DNA of 12,092 nucleotides from Lachnospiraceae bacterium UBA3386 (GTDB lineage: Bacteria; Bacillota; Clostridia; Lachnospirales; Lachnospiraceae). The position numbers and the translations under genes were made by a program. Below the pieces are notes generated by a model. That model ran no database searches. It saw only the letters and a program-made list of their open reading frames with translations, and was not told where the DNA came from. Below are positions 6,428 through 12,092 of the stretch, one piece after another (the stretch's first letter is position 1; each line of letters opens with the position of its first letter). Where the stretch lies: positions 19,935 through 32,026 of the forward strand of contig DEPS01000189.1 of NCBI GenBank assembly GCA_002358875.1. Reading direction: 5' to 3'.

Positions 6428-7351
6428 TTACAGTGCCGTCAGAAGATAAAGCAGGGGCTGATGCAGGAGATAGACGAGCAGGGAATGCCTCCCCATCCAG
6501 TTCAGCACAGGTACGTTCAGGTGAAAAGCATCCCATGTTTTCCAGGAAGCAGTCTCCCTCCGGGAGTCCATCAACAGATGCAGGAACATTCCCGCCCAGA
6601 ACAGGAAGATCCAGGGGATCAGGGAAAAATAATCCGTGGAAAAAAAACCGGGCATGGGAAATCCCAGCGCCGTAAGAAAAAATCCGGCCGGTCCTTCTTT
6701 GTACAGAGCTGCCGGAAAGGCCGGGCTCAGGAAGGGCCCTATCCTGAGAAAGCCTGCGTTTACCCACCTCGTGATGTGAAAGAAAAGAACACAGAGAAGA
6801 AGGACGAATGCATACAGATTTTTCTGCCGGGCCGACGGGCAGGCTGCAGGAAATCCGTCCCGGCAGCGGCTTTGACCTGTCCCGGTTCCACGGGCCGACG
6901 GGCAGGCTGCACCAGGGCTGTCCTTTCTCCCGAAAAACCTTTTCAGTACGCCGGTCAGCAGCATCGCCATTCCCAGAAATGTCAATACGCCGAATACAAC
7001 TCTTTCCTCATATAAAAACAGGATAGTCACAGCGGTCACTGCACATCCGGCGAGACTGACCTGCAGACCTCTGCGGATGATATGTTTTGAAAAGGGCACG
7101 CAGAAGCCGGACAGAAGAATAAAAGTCCTGCATATACTCTGCTGCCAGAGATGCCCTCCTGTTCCCTCGTACCAGGCTTTGAGGACAGGCATGTCCGCGC
7201 CGGTCCCCGACAGATACAGCAAATCCCAAAGTCCGTGGTACAGGATCATGCTCACAAGGGTCAGGCCGCGCAAAAGATCAAGTGTGCCCAGCCGGGCATT
7301 ATTCCTGTAAAGCCTGTTTTCTTTTTTCACATTTGCATTTTCCTGTTTCAT
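6428..7351 (-). CDS. DUF1624 / HGSNAT-type membrane acyltransferase
   Basis: A 307-residue polytopic membrane protein of the family named after heparan-alpha-glucosaminide N-acetyltransferase, enzymes that use acyl-CoA to acylate sugars across a membrane. The diagnostic N-terminal motif is present: R-LGTLDLLRGLTLVSMILYH at residues 20-39, then GLWDLLYL. The C-terminal signature MGRHSLLVYLLHQPLLYLL is at 286-304. Other helices lie near 73-86, 95-115, 120-137, 180-193 and 243-262. A cytoplasmic-looking Gly/Ser/Arg/Cys-rich loop (143-177) contains AACPSAR twice, 21 residues apart. The frame extends up to 7540, but that would overlap the divergent CYTH gene, so the start is placed at ATG 7351. 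There is no strong Shine-Dalgarno there; GTG eight codons in has AGGA ten bases upstream and is an alternative. The substrate in this bacterium is unknown. Confidence 0.82.
   Translation of the reverse strand: MKQENANVKKENRLYRNNARLGTLDLLRGLTLVSMILYHGLWDLLYLSGTGADMPVLKAWYEGTGGHLWQQSICRTFILLSGFCVPFSKHIIRRGLQVSLAGCAVTAVTILFLYEERVVFGVLTFLGMAMLLTGVLKRFFGRKDSPGAACPSARGTGTGQSRCRDGFPAACPSARQKNLYAFVLLLCVLFFHITRWVNAGFLRIGPFLSPAFPAALYKEGPAGFFLTALGFPMPGFFSTDYFSLIPWIFLFWAGMFLHLLMDSRRETASWKTWDAFHLNVPVLNWMGRHSLLVYLLHQPLLYLLTAL
6828..6911. repeat. Pair of identical 21-bp direct repeats inside the DUF1624 gene
   Basis: The 21 bases at 6828-6848 recur identically at 6891-6911, a 63-base offset that keeps the reading frame. 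They encode the duplicated AACPSAR heptapeptides of the soluble loop. This looks like an in-frame duplication or slippage product in a tolerant loop. Confidence 0.85.
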
Positions 7352-7357
7352 TGGTAC

Positions 7358-7387
7358 AATATAACCGTTCAGCGCAGACCTTTTTAA
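7358..7387 (-). promoter_or_regulatory. Candidate promoter of the DUF1624 gene
   Basis: On the - strand TTAAAA (7387-7382), an 18-base spacer and TATATT (7363-7358) make a fair sigma-A-type promoter. The -10 ends only six bases before the ATG at 7351. Transcription would start at or next to that codon, implying a leaderless message or use of the downstream GTG. Confidence 0.4.
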
Positions 7388-7465
7388 GCGCCTGCGATCA
7401 AAAGCCAAAAAACCGACAGCTTCAGCACAAAGCGCTGTCATATCGGAATAAAACGGAGTGTTATC

Positions 7466-7996
7466 ATGGAAATTGAACGAAAATGGATGGTAAAGGGATG
7501 GCCCGAAGAATCCGGCAAGCTTTCCTTTCTTGAAGAACACCTCATGCGGCAGGGGTACATCTGCACGCGCCCGACGGTCCGCATCCGGGAGGAAGCAAAG
7601 ACGGGGGGCAGCACTGCCTATATACTCTGCTTCAAATCGCCCGGGTCCGCGGACGGGCTCTCCCGCGAAGAGATCGAAATTCCGGTCTCAAAGGAGCATT
7701 TTGAGCAGCTCGAGCGACTGATCGGCATCCCCCTCATTAAAAAGGTGCGCCGCACCTGGCTTCTTTCCGACGGTCTTCATCTGGAAGTGAACCTGGTGGA
7801 CGAGGGGCTGCCCTCTGAATTTATGTACGCGGAAATTGAATTTTCGTCCGAGCAGCAGGCAAGGGAATGGGATCCCTCCTCCGCCGGCCTTTCACAGTAT
7901 CTGGATGACGACGTGACCGGACAGCCCAGGCAGACCATGGGCGCCTTCTGGACTGCGACGAGGCTTTTACCCGGCTCAGGAGCTCCGGGCAGATAA
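7466..7996 (+). CDS. CYTH-domain (triphosphate tunnel metalloenzyme) protein
   Basis: A 176-residue soluble protein with the CYTH signature ExExK at residues 2-6 (MEIERKWMV). The rest of the charged tunnel follows in order: R-I-R at 39-41, K57 in YILCFKS, EEIEIP at 68-73, KKVRRTWLL at 92-100, LEVNLVD at 106-112 and YAEIEF at 121-126. These acidic and basic strands line a beta-barrel that binds triphosphates and divalent metal. Characterised bacterial relatives are inorganic triphosphatases or adenylate cyclases of the CyaB type. A stand-alone short CYTH protein without a CHAD domain is most often a triphosphatase, but activity cannot be read from sequence. The start is ATG at 7466, with CGGAG seven to eight bases upstream and the ExExK motif at the extreme N-terminus, as usual. 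It is divergent from the DUF1624 gene across 114 bases. Confidence 0.9.
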   Translation: MEIERKWMVKGWPEESGKLSFLEEHLMRQGYICTRPTVRIREEAKTGGSTAYILCFKSPGSADGLSREEIEIPVSKEHFEQLERLIGIPLIKKVRRTWLLSDGLHLEVNLVDEGLPSEFMYAEIEFSSEQQAREWDPSSAGLSQYLDDDVTGQPRQTMGAFWTATRLLPGSGAPGR

Positions 7997-8020
7997 AAAA
8001 AGGCGGAACCGGGGTTTCGC
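7995..8020 (-). terminator. Probable intrinsic terminator of the PH-like membrane protein gene
   Basis: On the - strand GCGAAACC, CC and GGTTCCGC form an eight-position stem with one A-C mismatch, followed by C and seven T that run into the end of the convergent CYTH gene. On the + strand the same position is a G-U pair. A second inverted repeat, GCAGCCG (8025-8031) with CGGCTGC (8044-8050), lies beside it. Confidence 0.5.
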
Positions 8021-8058
8021 ATTAGCAGCCGTCCTTATAGAGCCGGCTGCACCTGGAT

Positions 8059-8568
8059 TTAGCGGTATCTGGCCATTTCCCTTATCAGATTCATGTTTTC
8101 AAAAGCCACGGGGATCCTGAGCTCGCTCTCATTTCCCCCATCGGTCTCGTTTGTGACCGCTCCGTAGAGGATATAGAACCCGCGTCTGGCATCCACCTTC
8201 CTGAGCTGCGTCACGGAATAGACCGCATAGCGGGGCTTGCTCATGGTCAGGGAAAGGACCCTGTGGTAGACGATCTTCTTTTTGTAAAGCTCGATCCTTG
8301 CATTCTTATACAGACGGGTCCTTCCGGAGGAGAGGAACCATGCGGTCGGGAAGGCAAAGACGGAAGGAAGGACATAGACCACCGTCAGCAGCCCGATCAG
8401 CTTCAATACAAGAGAAGGCACTCTTTCCGCACTCAGCATTCCCGTATTGATCATCGCGATCTCAAAGGCCGCCAGAATGAGCCCCGGGACCGACAGGCTC
8501 ATGATTTTCCGAAAAAACCATCCGTTTCCTTCACTATATACATTTTCGTCAAAATTCAGTGTTCTCAC
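8059..8568 (-). CDS. Two-helix membrane protein with probable PH-like C-terminal domain
   Basis: A 169-residue protein of unknown function. A polar N-terminus (1-22) is followed by two hydrophobic helices at about 26-45 and 52-79. A soluble C-terminal half then has alternating beta-strand-like segments (ARIELYKKKIVYHRVLS, YAVYSVTQLRKVDARRGFYILYGAV, ELRIPVAF) and a final amphipathic helix (ENMNLIREMARYR). That order of a strand-rich domain closing with a helix, placed after two helices, resembles bacterial PH-domain membrane proteins (YcxB/YdbS type), but I see no diagnostic motif. The start is GTG at 8568, supported by GGGAGGAG with a five-base gap. It stands alone, convergent with CYTH and divergent from the MgtC pair. 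What it binds is unknown. Confidence 0.72.
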   Translation of the reverse strand: MRTLNFDENVYSEGNGWFFRKIMSLSVPGLILAAFEIAMINTGMLSAERVPSLVLKLIGLLTVVYVLPSVFAFPTAWFLSSGRTRLYKNARIELYKKKIVYHRVLSLTMSKPRYAVYSVTQLRKVDARRGFYILYGAVTNETDGGNESELRIPVAFENMNLIREMARYR

Positions 8569-8752
8569 AAAGGCTCCTCCCTCATTGATTCATTTCAGAC
8601 TGATCTGCCGGCAGCTATTCAGCGGACAGTCACCGCCCTGCAGGTTATGCCACAGCCGGGTGCGACATGCAGCGTCACCTCACTATTTTACCCGTATATT
8701 ATTAAATTTCAATCTATTTGAGGATTATGTGCTTCTATTTTTAATGTTTTTT

Positions 8753-8761
8753 TGTTATGAT
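8753..8761 (+). promoter_or_regulatory. Extended -10 promoter candidate for the MgtC pair
   Basis: TGTTATGAT fits an extended -10 (TGn-TATGAT) in an AT-rich tract about 92 bases before the first MgtC start. The -35 is weak. I see no recognisable M-box or other named magnesium riboswitch in 8569-8852. Confidence 0.4.
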
Positions 8762-8852
8762 ATTTGTGATTGCGGCTTTTTCATTGAAGCGGCATCAGCC
8801 TTTTGTTTTAAGTTCCATCATTTTATCATCACTGATCAGGAGAAATTACATT

Positions 8853-9593
8853 ATGGATATGGACAGTCTGCTGCAGTATCTTAGGGATTTCAATTTTGCT
8901 TCCATCGTGCTGCGGCTTTTGCTCGCCTTTTTATGCGGCACGGTCATTGGTTACGGACGCGCGCGCAAACAGCGTTCGGCAGGGCTCCGGACCTTTATCC
9001 TGACCAGCATCGGTGCCGCGCTCAGCGTGCTGCTCGCGACCTACGAGTACCAGATGCTCTGCGGTCCCTGGGCCGATGTGGTCGCGGAAGTGGGAATGAA
9101 ATTTGACGGCTCACGCTATTCGGCCCAGGTCGTCAGCGGCATCGGTTTCCTGGCTGCGGGAACCATCATTTCCGTCGGTCACCAGCAGGTGTCAGGCCTG
9201 TCTTCTGCTTCCGGCCTGTTTGCCTCCGTCTGTATGGGCATTGCCGCCGGAGCGGGCTTCTACGAGTGCGTCGTCGTCGTTCTGATCATGCTCGTCCTTG
9301 TTCTGGACGTCATGTGGCCCCTGGAGCCGGCATTTAAGCGCCGCCTCAGGAACATCACGATCTTTGTTGAATTCAACTCGCTGGAGGATCTCAACGACAT
9401 AACGGAGAAGGTAAAGTCACGAAACGCCCATATCTATGATATTGAGGTCGAGCGCTCCAAACGCGAGAAGGACAAATACCCCTGCGCCGTCATGGTCCTG
9501 AAAATGAGCCGCGAAAAGCCCTCCCACTCCGGCATGCTCTCCTCGATCGCCGAGCTCGACTGCGTGCGGACCATCCATGAGCTGATCTCGTAA
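8853..9593 (+). CDS. MgtC/SapB-family membrane protein, divergent copy
   Basis: A 246-residue protein with four or five N-terminal helices (about 17-37, 46-63, 90-108, 118-132 and 135-153) and a soluble ACT-like C-terminal domain (165-246: ITIFVEFNSLEDLNDITEKV...). MgtC relatives are inner-membrane proteins linked to low-magnesium growth and, in pathogens, to survival in macrophages by acting on F-type ATPase; the bacterial housekeeping role is unsettled. Family signals are present but altered. The usual GxERE-x-AGLRTH segment reads GYGRARKQRSAGLRTF, and the usual vrGLTTAAxxW reads VSGLSSASGLF. The start is ATG at 8853, with GGAG ten bases upstream; the frame is open back to 8757 but without ribosome-site support. 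It is followed after 84 bases by a canonical paralog in the same orientation, so the two probably form an operon. Confidence 0.88.
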   Translation: MDMDSLLQYLRDFNFASIVLRLLLAFLCGTVIGYGRARKQRSAGLRTFILTSIGAALSVLLATYEYQMLCGPWADVVAEVGMKFDGSRYSAQVVSGIGFLAAGTIISVGHQQVSGLSSASGLFASVCMGIAAGAGFYECVVVVLIMLVLVLDVMWPLEPAFKRRLRNITIFVEFNSLEDLNDITEKVKSRNAHIYDIEVERSKREKDKYPCAVMVLKMSREKPSHSGMLSSIAELDCVRTIHELIS

Positions 9594-9677
9594 GTTTTCA
9601 GTCCCCTGTATATTGAGTCCGCATTCTTCAGTTCGTGAGTTTTTCAGTTCATAAAAAGTCCTAAAAGGAGGTTTCAA

Positions 9678-10394
9678 GTGCTCCCCGTTTTTGATGGTCT
9701 TCGAGATATCAATTTTCTGAATGTCCTGTTCCGCATGCTGCTGGCGGCGGCCTGTTCCGCCCTGATCGGCATCGAGCGTTCTATAAAAAACCGCCCCGCC
9801 GGCTTCCGGACCCATATCCTGGTCTGCATCGGCGCGACGACGGCATCCCTGACCGGCCACTATCTGTATCTGGTCTCCCATCTTCCCACTGACATGACGC
9901 GCCTTGGCGCCCAGGTCATCACCGGACTGGGCTTTATCGGCGCAGGTACCATAGTCGTGACCCGCAAGCAGACAGTCAAGGGCCTCACGACCGCTGCAGG
10001 TCTTTGGGCGACCGGCGTGATCGGCCTTGCCATCGGATCCGGCTTTTATGAAGGAGCCATCCTCGCTACAGCCTTCGTCCTCTTCGCCGAATGCTTCTTT
10101 ACCGACATCGGCCAGAAGATCCGCTTCACACCCGAATTCAGGGCAGTCATCAACTATGAGTCCAAGCAGGCCCTGGACCACACGCTCCGTTTTATCAAGG
10201 ACCGCGGCATAGCCATCACCGCCCTTCAGGTCACCAGCGAAAACGACGGCGAAAACTATGCCTACAGCGCATTTGTACGGCTGCGGCCCACTTCCAACCT
10301 CAATCCCGAGCTCCTGATGGAAAACATCACCGAGATCTCCGGAGTTCTCTCTGCCTTCATCGTAAATACGAATGCGGCGGGAAAAAAACAATAA
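9678..10394 (+). CDS. MgtC/SapB-family membrane protein, canonical copy
   Basis: A 238-residue MgtC-family inner-membrane protein with a soluble C-terminal domain. It carries the standard motifs: ALIGIERSIKNRPAGFRTHI at residues 28-47, ITGLGFIGAGTIV at 81-93, and VKGLTTAAGLWATGVIGLAI at 100-119, followed by GSGFYEGA. The C-terminal part (about 150-238) is an ACT-like domain of about the same length as in its neighbour. The start is GTG at 9678 with an ideal AAGGAGG six bases upstream, stronger than the site of the upstream copy, so this member may be made in greater amount. The 84-base gap before it holds a short TTCAGTTC repeat and no clear terminator, consistent with co-transcription. Closest functional guess: magnesium-stress adaptation; substrate or partner not shown. 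Confidence 0.92.
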   Translation: MLPVFDGLRDINFLNVLFRMLLAAACSALIGIERSIKNRPAGFRTHILVCIGATTASLTGHYLYLVSHLPTDMTRLGAQVITGLGFIGAGTIVVTRKQTVKGLTTAAGLWATGVIGLAIGSGFYEGAILATAFVLFAECFFTDIGQKIRFTPEFRAVINYESKQALDHTLRFIKDRGIAITALQVTSENDGENYAYSAFVRLRPTSNLNPELLMENITEISGVLSAFIVNTNAAGKKQ

Positions 10395-10445
10395 ACACTA
10401 ATCACTGTTCATTGCCTGACGGCAAAACGTCCTCAGAAGGACATC

Positions 10446-10489
10446 CATAGAAAACAAACATAGAAAACAGACATAAAAAACAGACATAA
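10446..10489. repeat. 13-bp tandem repeat, three copies plus part
   Basis: CATAGAAAACAAA, CATAGAAAACAGA and CATAAAAAACAGA follow each other directly from 10446 to 10484, then a partial CATAA. It is strongly A-rich on the + strand and lies between the second MgtC gene and the following terminator. Confidence 0.85.
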
Positions 10490-10512
10490 TTTAAAAATGG
10501 CCGCAGGACATG

Positions 10513-10571
10513 AAAAAGCCTGTGAAGCAGCAAGCGCCCTCCCGGGTCCTCCTGTTTCACAGGCTTTTTTT
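10513..10571. terminator. Bidirectional intrinsic terminator between convergent genes
   Basis: AAAAAGCCTGTGAA (10513-10526) pairs with TTCACAGGCTTTTT (10556-10569), and four more pairs (GCAG with CTGT, one G-U) extend the stem inwards around a 21-base loop. T-runs flank it on both strands. It ends the MgtC operon (+, stop 10394) and the MFS gene (-, stop 10611). Confidence 0.9.
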
Positions 10572-10610
10572 ATGCCGTAAGCGTAAGACCTTTTTGGCAG
10601 TTCATCCAGT

Positions 10611-11927
10611 TCATCCCGCCTTCTTTCCTGTCCTGATCCTTGCAAGAGCAAGAACTGAGGCAAGGGAAAACACAAAGCACCCTGCCAGTGCGAGCATGGC
10701 CGTCCGCATGCCCCAGCGGTCCCCGACGAAGCCCGTCAGAGCCGTAAAGGCAAAGCCGCCGATCCCTGTCGCGGTCGTGATCATGCCTGTCGCGGTCGCG
10801 GTGCGCGTCCCCGAAAAGCGGAGCAGAATGGTGAGGACACTGGGGTAAATGGCACCGCTGAAAAATCCAAGGAAGACACAAAGCACAAGGACCGCAAGGC
10901 TGCTCGAGAGCATGGAGATGATGACCGTGATAAAGGGGATCGCGATCACGGATATCAGAAGGATCCGGTAGGCTTTGGCGGAAAACCGGCCGACCAGGAC
11001 CCTGGAAGGGATCATGACGACCCAGAAAAGACTGAGCGCCAGCTTACCGGTAGTGGATTTTAAAACATCCGTAAAGAGGGTATCCACGAAGAAGGCGAAC
11101 CCGTTCTCGAATCCCACGTAGATGCACATCACTACACAGAGCAACAGGACGCCCGCAAGGACAAAAGAGCCGCCCTGGGCGCTCTGAGAGGTCCTGACTG
11201 CTGATCCCTCCTTCTTCTCTCCCTTTGAGATGAACAGACCTGTGAATGCGGCCAGGCTCCCTGAAGTAAGGAGCGCAAACAGGGTCCGCCAGCCAAATCC
11301 CAGGTTCAGGTAGAAGGACACCACCAGCGGCGAGACGAAAGCTCCGAAGGCGTACATTGACGTCATATAGCCGATCTTGCGCTTACCACTCACAGGATAG
11401 TTATCTGCAAGGGCGGCGATCGAGATAAACTGCAGAGCGCTGGTCGTAAGCCCCAGGAAAAACACGCTTCCCAGGAAAAGCGGCTGGGACCTGGTGGCCA
11501 GGGCGGTCAGAGCCGCCGCGAACTGAAGCCCCAGAAGGATGCGCATGCAGTTCACCTTGTTGCTGCGGTCCGCCCAGGCGCCTAAAAGCAGGGGCGCCAG
11601 CATTGTCGCAAACAGCTCCACAGATGCGAACAGCCCCATCGACAGGGTGGACAGATCATAAGTCTGGCCGATGTTCCACAAGCTAGCCTGGTAGCCGCCC
11701 GCCTCGAATCCGTTGATAAAAATAATCAGAAAGAGGATGATCCACAGGCGGCCTTCCTTTGCTCCGGATGATGCCCCTGCAGAAGATACCGCCCCTAAGG
11801 ACACCCTTTGGGATGCTGTCCTTTGGGGTGAAGTTTTTGGGGATGGCCCCCGTCCTGCCGGTACTGCCCCGGACGATGTCCGTCCCGCCTGCATGCTGCC
11901 CTGCCTTTTTTTCTTTCTTTTTCCCAT
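10611..11927 (-). CDS. Major facilitator superfamily transporter with long N-terminal tail
   Basis: A 438-residue twelve-helix secondary transporter. The first hydrophobic segment starts at residue 61 (LWIILFLIIFINGFEAGGYQ). The MFS loop 2-3 motif is GAWADRSNKVNCMRIL at 116-131. The two halves are joined by a polar loop near 234-252 (SKGEKKEGSAVRTSQSAQGG). The second half holds YVGFENGFAFF, RVLVGRFSAKAYRILL at 309-324, and TATATGMITTATGIGGFAF. The layout is nearest to sugar/FHS-like or general metabolite carriers, but the substrate is not identifiable. Residues 1-59 are a Lys/Arg then Ser/Ala/Gly/Pro-rich tail, unusual for MFS proteins. The start is ATG at 11927, with GGGAGG five bases upstream; an in-frame ATG at 11948 overlaps that ribosome site and has none of its own. 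It is monocistronic in view, with a weak TATAAG box at 11968-11963. Confidence 0.9.
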   Translation of the reverse strand: MGKRKKKRQGSMQAGRTSSGAVPAGRGPSPKTSPQRTASQRVSLGAVSSAGASSGAKEGRLWIILFLIIFINGFEAGGYQASLWNIGQTYDLSTLSMGLFASVELFATMLAPLLLGAWADRSNKVNCMRILLGLQFAAALTALATRSQPLFLGSVFFLGLTTSALQFISIAALADNYPVSGKRKIGYMTSMYAFGAFVSPLVVSFYLNLGFGWRTLFALLTSGSLAAFTGLFISKGEKKEGSAVRTSQSAQGGSFVLAGVLLLCVVMCIYVGFENGFAFFVDTLFTDVLKSTTGKLALSLFWVVMIPSRVLVGRFSAKAYRILLISVIAIPFITVIISMLSSSLAVLVLCVFLGFFSGAIYPSVLTILLRFSGTRTATATGMITTATGIGGFAFTALTGFVGDRWGMRTAMLALAGCFVFSLASVLALARIRTGKKAG

Positions 11928-11973
11928 AATTACCTCCCGGGTTATCATCAGTTGTTTTCTTACTTATACCCCA

Positions 11974-12085
11974 TGCCGCAGCGCGCAAGCGCGAAGGCAC
12001 CCGAGGCGTTTTCTCGAATGCAAAGCATTCGATGAAGGCAGAAAACGGCGATGGGATCAACGAAGCGCGTGACGCGCAAGCGGCA
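11974..12085. repeat. Nested inverted-repeat element (possible structured RNA or interspersed repeat)
   Basis: Three levels of complementarity are nested. The outer arms are TGCCGC-A-GCGCG (11974-11985) and CGCGC-AA-GCGGCA (12073-12085). The middle arms are CGTTTTC (12007-12013) and GAAAACG (12041-12047). The inner hairpin is TCGAATGC-AAA-GCATTCGA (12014-12032). There are also local self-complementary pieces, CGCGC-AA-GCGCG and GCGCG-TGA-CGCGC. It lies just upstream of the MFS promoter region and has no supportable ORF. Confidence 0.6.
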
Positions 12086-12092
12086 CCGATTC

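Noticed and set aside
6323..7015. 230-codon + strand frame starting before the DUF1624 stop
   Set aside because: Antisense to the DUF1624 gene, low-complexity basic product, no ribosome site.
7352..7540. 63-residue N-terminal extension of the DUF1624 protein
   Set aside because: It would overlap the divergent CYTH gene and its ribosome site, and the extra residues do not match the family, which begins just before the LDLLRG motif.
8569..8740. Possible M-box or cobalamin-type riboswitch ahead of the MgtC pair or, on the - strand, the PH-like gene
   Set aside because: Only short matches (an AGGTGA-like start, a GCCACAG-like box) are present and the full conserved cores are missing. A covariance-model search would decide.
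8757..8852. 32-residue N-terminal extension of the first MgtC protein
   Set aside because: The ATG at 8757 lies inside the candidate extended -10 and has no ribosome site; the ATG at 8853 has GGAG upstream and matches the usual family start.
9417..10391. 324-codon open frame on the - strand across the MgtC pair
   Set aside because: It covers most of the canonical MgtC gene in antisense, its protein has no recognisable domain, and both MgtC reading frames are clearly real with good starts.
10433..10675. 80-codon - strand frame ending at the 13-bp repeats
   Set aside because: Runs through the terminator and the tandem repeats; no ribosome site and no plausible protein.

Overview
The window looks like a chromosomal piece of a fairly GC-rich Clostridia, most likely Lachnospiraceae. 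The grounds are: Gram-positive Shine-Dalgarno sites (AAGGAGG, GGGAGG), intrinsic terminators ending in U-runs, GTG and TTG starts beside ATG, and a very large secreted Leu-x-x-Gly heptad-repeat protein of a kind I recall from that family. No RNA gene, CRISPR array, transposase or phage gene is visible.

Layout. (1) 1-549 (+) is the 3' end of a phosphoglucomutase/phosphomannomutase gene, closed by a strong bidirectional terminator. (2) 819-6259 (-) is a regulator/envelope module. In transcription order it holds a TetR/AcrR-type regulator, an intergenic stretch with two inverted repeats and an intrinsic terminator, a 1347-residue exported heptad-repeat/coiled-coil protein, and a six-helix MntP-like membrane protein translationally coupled to it. 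The pairing of a TetR gene with a heptad-repeat protein recalls Bacillus subtilis yhgD-yhgE. Here, however, the large protein has no C-terminal membrane domain, and the small partner lacks the acidic residues expected of a manganese exporter. (3) 6428-7351 (-) is a DUF1624/HGSNAT-type membrane acyltransferase, divergent from a CYTH-domain triphosphate-binding protein at 7466-7996 (+). (4) 8059-8568 (-) is a small two-helix membrane protein with a probable PH-like tail. (5) 8853-10394 (+) is a tandem pair of MgtC/SapB-family membrane proteins, the first divergent and the second canonical. (6) 10611-11927 (-) is an MFS transporter with an unusually long low-complexity N-terminal tail. Upstream of it, up to the window edge, is a nested inverted-repeat element.

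Most genes are short, separately terminated units, and four of the intergenic spaces hold clear or probable terminators. The best candidate for an undescribed system is the TetR / giant heptad-repeat protein / MntP-like unit. The giant protein has two heptad-repeat blocks around an Ala/Glu-rich coiled coil. Within both blocks, landmark residues recur exactly 63 residues (nine heptads) apart, which points to a built-in higher-order repeat. Functions given for this unit are inference: the sequence shows architecture and linkage, not activity.
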